Of a stretch of DNA of 64,000 nt, positions 52,844 to 60,424 are shown piece after piece. The stretch is taken from the NCBI GenBank assembly GCA_019694515.1, contig JAIBBU010000004.1:62001-126000 (forward strand). Reading direction: 5' to 3'. The DNA comes from Oligoflexia bacterium. GTDB lineage: Bacteria; Bdellovibrionota_C; UBA2361; JBGSMV01. The position numbers and the translations under genes are program-made. A model generated the notes under the pieces. That model saw only the letters and a list, made by a program, of their open reading frames with translations, did not search any database and had not been told where the DNA came from. Numbering within the stretch: the stretch's first letter is position 1; each line of letters starts with the position of its first letter.

Positions 52844-54007
52844 ATGTATAAGCACCACTATTCGCATTTTTTCAAGCATAATCCAGGGAAACTGCATTTT
52901 ACGGCGCACAGCCATCACCCTTGGCCGGATGTGACGCGGGAGGCACATCTGCGTTACTGGGAAGATTCGGCGGCGCAGACCGACCAGAAGTGGGATAAGA
53001 TTTTTGGAGAGGTTGTCCCCGAGGCGCAGAAACATTTAGCACGGGTACTTAAGCTTCCCGTACCGGAACAGATCTGTTTCGCTCCTAATACCCTGGAATT
53101 TGTCTATCGGCTGCTCTCTTGTTTTGAGCCGGGGCAGAAACTCCGCATCTTAACCTCGGATTGTGAATTCCACAGCTTTGCTCGACAAAGTCGACGGCTT
53201 GAGGAGCTTGAGAATGTCTATGTTGAGCGGGTGGCCGTTGAACCGTTCGATACCTTTGAGCAGCGGCTACTAGCAGAGCTTAACCGATCCGAATTCGACC
53301 TGATCTTCCTGAGTCATGTTTTTTTTGTAAATGGTTTCGCGTTAACGGATCTCCAGACCTTAGTTGATGCCGTAAAGAATCCACGTACGCTGATTGCGAT
53401 CGATGGCTACCATGCTTTTATGGCTCTCCCGGTTGATTTGGGGCCCGTAGCATCGCGTATTTTTTACTTAGGCGGTGGTTACAAATACGCGCAGAGCGGC
53501 GAAGGATGTTGTTTTATGTGGGTACCGCCCCATTCGGAGCAGCGTCCGCTGTTTACAGGATGGTTTGCTGACTTCGCGAATCTCGAGAGCCTACAGAATG
53601 TGGCGAGCAAAGTCGGATATGGAGCAGCCGGCGCTCGATTTTGGGGCGCGACTTTTGATGCCTCAGGGCTATACCGGTTGAATGCGGTGATGCGGTGGTT
53701 ATCGGAACTTGGGCTGTCGCCAGCAAAAATTCATGATTATGTGCTGGGCTTACAAGCATGCTTTCTTGAGCATCTTCGTGATTCCAAACACCCCGATCTC
53801 CGTGATGAGAAGCTGCTGCTCCGCAATCCCGCTTGGCATGGCCATTTCTTCACGTTCCGGGCCGATGACGCCGGGGACTTGAGCACGAAACTGAGCGCCC
53901 TCGGAATCTCAACCGATTATCGTGGGCCAAACCTCCGATTCGGTTTTGGTCTGCACCAAGATCGTTCCGACATCACCGACCTTTTTCAAAGAATTTCCGG
54001 GCTCTGA
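52844..54007 (+). CDS. Kynureninase-like class V PLP-dependent enzyme
   Basis: The product is 387 residues. The order of motifs follows the class V aminotransferase/kynureninase fold: FTAHSHHPWPDVTREA at the N-terminus, IAIDGYHAFMALPVDLG with the PLP-ring Asp (about 187), and YLGGGYKYAQSGEGCCFMWV with the Schiff-base lysine (about 212). Kynureninases share the GGGYKY-type lysine context. The substrate is inferred from that and from the adjacent formamidase-like gene. No ribosome site precedes the ATG, and only 23 bp separate it from the divergent cyclase gene. Confidence 0.7.
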   Translation: MYKHHYSHFFKHNPGKLHFTAHSHHPWPDVTREAHLRYWEDSAAQTDQKWDKIFGEVVPEAQKHLARVLKLPVPEQICFAPNTLEFVYRLLSCFEPGQKLRILTSDCEFHSFARQSRRLEELENVYVERVAVEPFDTFEQRLLAELNRSEFDLIFLSHVFFVNGFALTDLQTLVDAVKNPRTLIAIDGYHAFMALPVDLGPVASRIFYLGGGYKYAQSGEGCCFMWVPPHSEQRPLFTGWFADFANLESLQNVASKVGYGAAGARFWGATFDASGLYRLNAVMRWLSELGLSPAKIHDYVLGLQACFLEHLRDSKHPDLRDEKLLLRNPAWHGHFFTFRADDAGDLSTKLSALGISTDYRGPNLRFGFGLHQDRSDITDLFQRISGL

Positions 54008-54026
54008 CCCTCCCCCCTCTCTTTTT

Positions 54027-54041
54027 GGTACCACCAACACT
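54027..54041 (+). repeat. GGTACCACCAACACT repeat, perfect copy
   Basis: A perfect forward copy, extended by ATTG. A near copy in the same orientation at 55786 lies on the other side of the 54269 gene. The rest of the 261-bp gap before that gene shows nothing I can name. Confidence 0.8.
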
Positions 54042-54268
54042 ATTGAGGAAACGATCACATCACTCCAGCCGAACATCCTGTGTTGGCTGAAACATACGTT
54101 GCGAACCAGCAGACGGAGTAAGGGATTTGTTAACGCCATTAACCGTGATAGTCCCAACCTAAGCGGCTTACGGACCATAATCTGCTGACGCTTCCGATTT
54201 TACATGATAGAAACCCAGAGAACGCCTCTCTTGAGCCGAAATCAATCTTAAAACTCTGGGAATCCTAA

Positions 54269-55768
54269 GTGGGAAGGATAATTGTTGGGCTAATTCTCTT
54301 GTTATCTTGCTGGACTGCTGAATTAATGGCGGAAACATTAGCTTGCGTTTCGGCAATTCCTACGACGCAACTAACTTTACAAACTGGGCATCTCGATACG
54401 GGCTCGGCAATAATTTCACCCGGGAGTATCCCCGCTACTACAGCGGTAGGTGTAGTAGCTTCCTCAGCCACCGTCACCGACCTCGAAACGGTCGCTTCAC
54501 TGCACTCAGAACATGACATTGTTGATTCGCTAGGATCGCTGCATGCGCTTCACGTTATCTATTTTCACACCGGCGCGTCACAATTCACCATTAAATTTTA
54601 CGTGGAGAGCCAAGATGTCGACGACCATGGAGCCTTTGTTTCGGTTGCCCGCCATCTGTTAGGAGCGAGTAGTGAAGCTGGCATAGTGTTAGATTTCGAT
54701 GGGAGCGGCACGCCGACAAATTTACCTCCGGGTGACGACTTCACACTTGAGGTTACTTGGAACAATGGGGCGCTATCGAGCCAAGTCTCCATTGATCTTT
54801 CGGGAATTACTGCGTCAGGTAGCGGTCCTTTTCTTTCCGAGTTCGACAACGACGGGCAGATTGAACGCTCGACGCCGCCGGCTTTAAACCCCAATGCGTT
54901 CCTACAGAGCGACGGTCCACTAATATTGCTTGGTGCTAATCTAGACGCTGGGGCTCCGGCCGTCGACGCAGGTGACATTCCGATAGTTACAACAGCTGGG
55001 GCGACCTCGTTTTCAGCCACTAGCTTTGAAGATCTGAGCCATTTTGCAGAATTTCAATTCAACTTGAATGTGTTAGAAAGAGGACATGTACCCCACCCAA
55101 TTACACTTCTATTCTTTCACACGGATCACAACGAGTACACTATAAGAACCTATACCCGATCGGAACTGGTAGATCCAACCGGCGCCGCCATAGGATTTCC
55201 ACGCCTTCTTAATAGCACTGACATTGTCGTCACGTTCGATTCTCTAGGCATGCGAAACGGGGGAACTCTTGCAAGCGGGGCATTTTTCTCTGTGATAATT
55301 CCTTGGAAGAACGGCTCCAGCGAAAAGTATTATATAGTTTTCGACCCGATATCGGCCAAAGGGCGCACGTCCTCCATTTGCTCGGTGGCGACTGATTACT
55401 GCCCAACGGATGGCGAGAAATGGTTACCTGGAGAATGTGGATGTGGAATTTCCGATGCGGATCTTAACAACAACGGACTCCCGGATTGCAAGGACGCAGA
55501 CCTCCCAACTGCGCTGCTTAAACCGCTGGTGGTGACAGAAAGACGAAAGCTAGTATTCGGTCTCCAAACATTTCCGGGCACAGTGGAGTACACTCTCCGA
55601 ATTACGAGAAATGGAAAGACATCTGTTCATACCTCTGACGCCTCCCGATTCGAGCTCAAAGACCCCCGTCCCGGGCGATGGCATGCTCGATATCGTGTGA
55701 AATTCGGAAGCGGTGATAATGCAGAGACTAGTCCATTCAGTGCCCCAGCTTTTTTTCAGGTTCATTAG
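54269..55768 (+). CDS. Secreted protein with two FlgE D2-like domains and a calcium-type repeat
   Basis: The start is a GTG at 54269 with a signal peptide (LILLLSCWTAELMAET). The product is 499 residues. Residues about 80-140 (HDIVDSLGSLHALHVIYFHT, then FTIKFYV and VLDFDGSG) follow the flagellar hook FlgE D2 pattern, in which DSLGNxHTLTVYF is typical. A second, weaker copy lies at about 255-330 (VPHPITLLFFHTDHNEYTIR, VTFDSLG). A Cys-rich segment with DADLNNNGLPDCKD and a final FN3-like domain follow. No flagellar genes are nearby, so this is probably a surface protein that reuses the fold. It is flanked by direct GGTACC-family repeats. Confidence 0.65.
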   Translation: MGRIIVGLILLLSCWTAELMAETLACVSAIPTTQLTLQTGHLDTGSAIISPGSIPATTAVGVVASSATVTDLETVASLHSEHDIVDSLGSLHALHVIYFHTGASQFTIKFYVESQDVDDHGAFVSVARHLLGASSEAGIVLDFDGSGTPTNLPPGDDFTLEVTWNNGALSSQVSIDLSGITASGSGPFLSEFDNDGQIERSTPPALNPNAFLQSDGPLILLGANLDAGAPAVDAGDIPIVTTAGATSFSATSFEDLSHFAEFQFNLNVLERGHVPHPITLLFFHTDHNEYTIRTYTRSELVDPTGAAIGFPRLLNSTDIVVTFDSLGMRNGGTLASGAFFSVIIPWKNGSSEKYYIVFDPISAKGRTSSICSVATDYCPTDGEKWLPGECGCGISDADLNNNGLPDCKDADLPTALLKPLVVTERRKLVFGLQTFPGTVEYTLRITRNGKTSVHTSDASRFELKDPRPGRWHARYRVKFGSGDNAETSPFSAPAFFQVH

Positions 55769-55785
55769 TTACTGCCCTCTTAGCT

Positions 55786-56946
55786 GGTACCCCCAACACT
55801 ATTCCGGGAAACAAACTAAAGGTAACGGACGAACAGATCTACGCATGAGACCATTGCGGGATCGAGACCCTGAAATTTACCACCTGATCACCTTAAGGAC
55901 GGTCGAGGCGCGCCTTTGGATCACCCCTTGTCGACGGGTGCGGCGCCTAATTGGGGGTGTTGTTGCGAGGTACCAAGAAATCTTTGGAATTATAATTTTT
56001 GCCGGGGAGTTCTTGGGCAATCATTATCACCTTCTAATTAAAGCCCCGAATGGTAATGCAGATGAATTTTGCGAGAATATCAATCGCGAAATCGCTAAGC
56101 GGCTGAACAAACTGCACGGTCGAGAGGGGAAATTCTGGAGCCGCCGTTACGATGACCAACAGGTGCTCTCCTACGATGATCTACTGGAAGCCTTTCTCTA
56201 CATTACGACAAATGCCACGCGACATGGACTCATTGAAGATCCAGCGCTCTGGCCAGGCCTGAATTCTTACAGGCAGTCAGTGACTGGAGAAGCGGAAGTT
56301 TATTCCTTTGAGCGATATATACCGGGCAAAGGGACAGTCATTAGCACACACACCTTAACCATTTCCCCCCTTCCCCAGCATCAGAATCTCAGCTCCAAAA
56401 AGCGGCTCCGTATAATTAGGAGACTACTTATTGAGCGAACCAAGGCCCTAATTGCGGGAAGAAAAGGAAAATTCGCAAACATCTCACACCTTAGACGACA
56501 GGTCCCGGGAGCTAGACCTAAATCCGTGTCTCGTTCCCCCCGACCTCCTTGCTATACTTTTGACAGCGCGCTGAGACTCCAATTTAGAAAGTTACGTCTC
56601 CATCGCAGGAAGCTATATGACGAAGCCTCGATTCGCTATCGACTGGGACAAAGGAACGTGATGTTCCCCGAGTATACATTTAAGCCTCCAACCCATAGAT
56701 TACCAAGAAGCAAACCCTTTACCCCTCTAAAGCCCACCGATCTTTTCGCTGCCGCCTAAAACGACACCCGAAGTGTATCTAAGGGCAGTAGGAAGGCACC
56801 TGCCTTCGCGCAGTTACGAAAATAAACCAATTCTTACTTCGTCGATGCGACCACTTGCGAACAAGCACGCGTAACGACGAAAGGAGGTGCCTTCGAAGAA
56901 GATATGCGTTGGTGGTACCGAGTGTTAGTTACTGTTTGGTGGTACC
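55786..56946 (+). mobile_element. Putative RAYT element flanked by GGTACC-family repeats
   Basis: GGTACCCCCAACACT (55786-55800) lies before the transposase gene. Inverted copies lie after it at 56905-56919 and 56932-56946. A 10-bp inverted pair, GAAGGCACCT (56792-56801) and AGGTGCCTTC (56885-56894), forms a further structure downstream. No target-site duplication is expected for this class, so the true ends are uncertain. Confidence 0.5.
55845..56759 (+). CDS. REP-associated tyrosine transposase (IS200/Y1-type)
   Basis: The product from the ATG at 55845 is 304 residues; the frame is open further upstream but overlaps the preceding gene. The HUH motif is present in FLGNHYHLLIKAPNG (about 65-79). 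The helix after it (YDDLLEAFLYITTNATRHGL) holds the candidate catalytic tyrosine, and NSYRQSVTGE is typical of the RAYT group. Such enzymes cut single-stranded DNA at REP palindromes and are usually domesticated single copies. The C-terminal 110 residues are basic and probably bind DNA. The GGTACC-family repeats around it are its likely substrates. Confidence 0.85.
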   Translation: MRPLRDRDPEIYHLITLRTVEARLWITPCRRVRRLIGGVVARYQEIFGIIIFAGEFLGNHYHLLIKAPNGNADEFCENINREIAKRLNKLHGREGKFWSRRYDDQQVLSYDDLLEAFLYITTNATRHGLIEDPALWPGLNSYRQSVTGEAEVYSFERYIPGKGTVISTHTLTISPLPQHQNLSSKKRLRIIRRLLIERTKALIAGRKGKFANISHLRRQVPGARPKSVSRSPRPPCYTFDSALRLQFRKLRLHRRKLYDEASIRYRLGQRNVMFPEYTFKPPTHRLPRSKPFTPLKPTDLFAAA

Positions 56947-57213
56947 GCTGATTTCGGTGTAGGAGATGCCGATGATGCGGTTCAGTACCCCGACTACCGA
57001 CTGCAGGTCGGAAGGGTTCGAGGTCATGGTGTGGACCTGGGCTCCGGCGGGTACTTTCTCAAGAGCACGGGGGTATTCGTCACCCGGAATTCGGAAGCCG
57101 ATCAGATTAAGAGACTCGGCATGCGCTGTAAAGGAGCTTCCGCTTCTTTTCATTCCCGCGCAGGCGCTGAGTGATAGAATCAGGATCAATACGAGGATTA
57201 GCTGCTTTGACAT
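56929..57213 (-). CDS. Small lipoprotein, possibly TRL-like
   Basis: The product is 94 residues. GGAG lies 8-9 bases before the ATG. The signal sequence ends in a lipobox (LSLSACAG), so it should be lipidated and anchored to a membrane. The mature part (LIGFRIPGDEYPRALEKVPA followed by GAQVHTM) and the final VIG-like NRIIGISYTEISG resemble the TRL-like lipoproteins, but this is weak. Its last five codons (GTTKQ) and stop come from a GGTACC-family repeat, so the C-terminus appears to have been altered by the repeat. Confidence 0.6.
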   Translation of the reverse strand: MSKQLILVLILILSLSACAGMKRSGSSFTAHAESLNLIGFRIPGDEYPRALEKVPAGAQVHTMTSNPSDLQSVVGVLNRIIGISYTEISGTTKQ

Positions 57214-57296
57214 GATTTTTCTCCAAACTGCAAATATTAGGAAAGGTTAGCACCTCCGAGACAAGGTCGCCATTGGCATTCCCAAATGCAGACGCC

Positions 57297-58775
57297 TTAA
57301 AAGCGTTCTGTCACCTGAGCCGCGAAGGAATACAGCCATCCCGGGAATATTCCGAGGAACACGACTCCCGCAGCGCAAACTGCGATCGCCCCGTGGAAAT
57401 AGGCGCTGGGAGCGGCAAGCACCGGCGATACTTCGGAGCTCTCGTCCTCCACAAAGTACATCGCAACGATCACACGCAAATAATAGAAACATGAGATCGC
57501 CGAGCTCAGCACACCGACGATTGCCAATCCTACATATCCGGATTTGATCGCGGCGCTAAAGACATAGAACTTACCAAGCAGCCCAGCCATGCCGGGTGGA
57601 ATTCCGGCCAGCGACAAAAGAAAGAGGCTCATCAAAATTGCCAAAACCGGACGCCGCGAGCCAAGACCGTTAAATTTGGAGATATCGTCAGAGAAAGCAC
57701 CTCCGCCAGGGCCTTGGGTAACAGCCAGAAGGACAGCAAAGGCGCCAAGGGTCATAACGGTATAAGCGACGAGGTAGTACAGTGCGGCTGCCCCACCCTC
57801 ATAGGTTCCCCCCTGAGCAAGGAAGGCCATCATTATATAACCGGCGTGGGCGATGCTGGAGTAAGCTAACATGCGCTTCACGCTGCGCTGCTTCACCGCG
57901 AAAACATTGCCAACGACCATGGTAAGAAGCGCGATTGTCCATACCGAGCCGGCCCAAAGCGGAAACAGCGCACCGAAACAGACCCACAAAATCCGGATGG
58001 AAACCCCAATCGCCGCGGACTTGACCACACACGCCATATAAGCGGTGACAGGCGTGGGCGCGCCGTCATACACATCGGGAGCCCAGAAATGAAACGGCAC
58101 TGCCCCGATCTTAAATACTAGCCCAACGATCATTAGCCCTACCCCGATCATGGCCAGGATTGGCTCCTTATAAGAAATGGCCGTGCTGATTGCGCCGATC
58201 TGCATGGTGCCTGTGAGTCCGTACAATACCGCAATGCCGTAGAGCAGAAAGGCCGAACTAAAGGATCCTAAGAAGAAATACTTGAGTGCAGCTTCCGCCG
58301 AGCGGCGCACCGCAAGCGCCGAACCGCACATGCAGTAAAGCGCCATAGACATGATCTCTAGGCTCAAAAAGAGCATGATAAGTTCAGCGGAATTACAGAG
58401 GAGCAAGGCCCCCGTAGTAGAAAAGAGATACAGCGCATAGTACTCCCCACGCGCCTCGATGCCCTCACGCTGTAAGTATGATTCTCCAATCATGAGTGCT
58501 AGCAGGGCTCCGCCACAAATGAGGAGATTAAAAAACGCAGCGAAAGGGTCGGCGTAGATAAAGCCCTGAAGAATTGTCTGCCCCACCTCGTATTCTTGAT
58601 TAACAAAGAGGGTCGAGACCAGCGCCGCAATTAAGAACAATCCGGCTACACCCGCACGCGGCCACGGGCCCCGCAGCAAAACTTCAAGCATCATCAAAAC
58701 TAGCGCGCCGGCACCCATGATCAGCGCGGGCGCACATAGAGACATATCATGCCAAAGAGTATTCATCGCACTCAC
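57297..58775 (-). CDS. nuoN: NADH-quinone oxidoreductase subunit N
   Basis: The product is 492 residues with about 14 membrane helices of the antiporter-like family. GAVPFHFWAPDVYDGAPTPV is the conserved lysine/proton-channel region of NuoN, with the second channel lysine in RSVKRMLAYSSIAHAGYIMM. The ATG overlaps the nuoM stop by 4 bp. It is the last gene of the nuo run and pumps protons as part of complex I in the inner membrane. Confidence 0.95.
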   Translation of the reverse strand: MSAMNTLWHDMSLCAPALIMGAGALVLMMLEVLLRGPWPRAGVAGLFLIAALVSTLFVNQEYEVGQTILQGFIYADPFAAFFNLLICGGALLALMIGESYLQREGIEARGEYYALYLFSTTGALLLCNSAELIMLFLSLEIMSMALYCMCGSALAVRRSAEAALKYFFLGSFSSAFLLYGIAVLYGLTGTMQIGAISTAISYKEPILAMIGVGLMIVGLVFKIGAVPFHFWAPDVYDGAPTPVTAYMACVVKSAAIGVSIRILWVCFGALFPLWAGSVWTIALLTMVVGNVFAVKQRSVKRMLAYSSIAHAGYIMMAFLAQGGTYEGGAAALYYLVAYTVMTLGAFAVLLAVTQGPGGGAFSDDISKFNGLGSRRPVLAILMSLFLLSLAGIPPGMAGLLGKFYVFSAAIKSGYVGLAIVGVLSSAISCFYYLRVIVAMYFVEDESSEVSPVLAAPSAYFHGAIAVCAAGVVFLGIFPGWLYSFAAQVTERF

Positions 58776-60421
58776 ACCTTGCTCCGCTTGACAATCAGCG
58801 CATCCAACGCAGTCTTGGATTTATCACTAACACTCGAAATTTTCTCATCAGCTGCTTGATCTTCGGCAACCTGCCGGGTACGCATCGGAGCAGAGGACTT
58901 TAACATCTGACGCCGTTCTTCAACTACTCGTATATAATTCTTGATCGTAGGCTCAAGCGCATTCAAAAAGGGCTTGGGATATATGCCCATGATGAACACC
59001 AACGCCAAAAGCGGCGCGAAGGTCACCAATTCACGCATGCTGACATCAGTTAATGCTCCATTCTTAGCTTCATCAATCTCGCCGTACATGGTTTTCATGT
59101 AAAGCGTCAGCATATAGACAGCGCCAAGAACTACACCCGCAACGGCCACAATGGTAAAGCCCGGCAACTCTTGAAAACTTCCAGCTAGGATCAAAAACTC
59201 ACCGATAAATCCATTCGTCAACGGCAATGCAATGGAGCTCAGGGTGAATACCAGGAACAGAAACGCAAAAATAGGAACACGCGCGGCGAGCCCTCCATAT
59301 TCGCTAATCTCACGGGTGTGACGTCGGTCGTAAAGCACGCCTACAAGTAAGAACAGCGCACCCGTCGAGATGCCATGATTGAGCATCTGATAGATCGACC
59401 CTGCCGCCGACACGGTGTTGAAGGCTACAAAGCCCAGCACGCAGTAACCCAGATGAGACACCGATGAATATGCCACCAGCTTCTTGATGTCTTTCTGGGC
59501 CCAGGCCACCATCGCGCCGTAAACAACCCCGATCACGGCCAGACCAGCCAGGTACGGAGTAAATAACTCGGCTGCACGTGGGAAGAGAGGGTAGGCTAAA
59601 CGAATCAAGCCATACAGACCCATCTTCAACATTACCCCTGCCAATACAACCGAGCCGCCGGTCGGCGCCTCGACATGCGCATCGGGAAGCCAGGTATGAA
59701 AGGGAAATACCGGCACTTTAATGCAGAAGGCCAGCGCAAAGGCAGCAAACAGCCAAACCTCCTCCTGCACCGAGAGCCCATTGAAGCGGGCCAAGCTTTC
59801 CAGACCAAAGGTAACGACGCCGTGTTGCTGGTAGTAGGCCCACACCAAATAGAAGATCCCAACAAGCATCAGCACGCTGCCGAACACGGTGTAGAGCACG
59901 AACTTAAGCGCTGCATAGATCCTGCGCTTTCCGCCCCACACACCGATAATGAAGTACATCGGTGCCAGCATCAGTTCCCAAAAGATGTAGAACAGGAACA
60001 TGTCGAGAGCCACCAGCGTCCCCAGCATCGCAGACTGCAGCACGAGCATACTGGCTAGGTAGCCCCGCACCTTTTTCTCAACCGAATTCGAAGCCAAAAC
60101 CACAATTGGCATCAAGAAGGTTGTCAGGAGCACCAAGAAAAGGCTGATGCCATCCAACCCAACATGATAGGTGATCCCGAAGGATGGCAGCCAAATTTTA
60201 TTCTCGACAAACTGATAGCCGGTATTTTGGGGATTAAAGCCGCCCCAAAGTAACAGCGATAGAACGAAGGTGATCAGTGTCACCACCATGGAGAACGCGC
60301 GTACAGCCCTACTCTCGGGGTCCTGGCGGGGACCAAAGCCTGGGAATAAATACAGCAAGATCGCTCCGACGAGCGGCAGGAAAACAATCGAGCTTAGTAG
60401 CGGAAATTCCGACATCGTCAA
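58772..60421 (-). CDS. nuoM: NADH-quinone oxidoreductase subunit M
   Basis: The product is 549 residues with about 14 membrane helices. Conserved regions include FWELMLAPMYFIIGVWGG, FPFHTWLPDAHVEAPTGGSV and KDIKKLVAYSSVSHLGYCVL. The C-terminal 45 residues are a charged, hydrophilic extension (EDQAADEKISSVSDKSKTAL) not typical of NuoM and probably exposed at the membrane surface. It begins 3 bp after nuoL. It is one of the three antiporter-like proton-pumping subunits. Confidence 0.95.
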   Translation of the reverse strand: MTMSEFPLLSSIVFLPLVGAILLYLFPGFGPRQDPESRAVRAFSMVVTLITFVLSLLLWGGFNPQNTGYQFVENKIWLPSFGITYHVGLDGISLFLVLLTTFLMPIVVLASNSVEKKVRGYLASMLVLQSAMLGTLVALDMFLFYIFWELMLAPMYFIIGVWGGKRRIYAALKFVLYTVFGSVLMLVGIFYLVWAYYQQHGVVTFGLESLARFNGLSVQEEVWLFAAFALAFCIKVPVFPFHTWLPDAHVEAPTGGSVVLAGVMLKMGLYGLIRLAYPLFPRAAELFTPYLAGLAVIGVVYGAMVAWAQKDIKKLVAYSSVSHLGYCVLGFVAFNTVSAAGSIYQMLNHGISTGALFLLVGVLYDRRHTREISEYGGLAARVPIFAFLFLVFTLSSIALPLTNGFIGEFLILAGSFQELPGFTIVAVAGVVLGAVYMLTLYMKTMYGEIDEAKNGALTDVSMRELVTFAPLLALVFIMGIYPKPFLNALEPTIKNYIRVVEERRQMLKSSAPMRTRQVAEDQAADEKISSVSDKSKTALDALIVKRSKV

Positions 60422-60424
60422 AGC

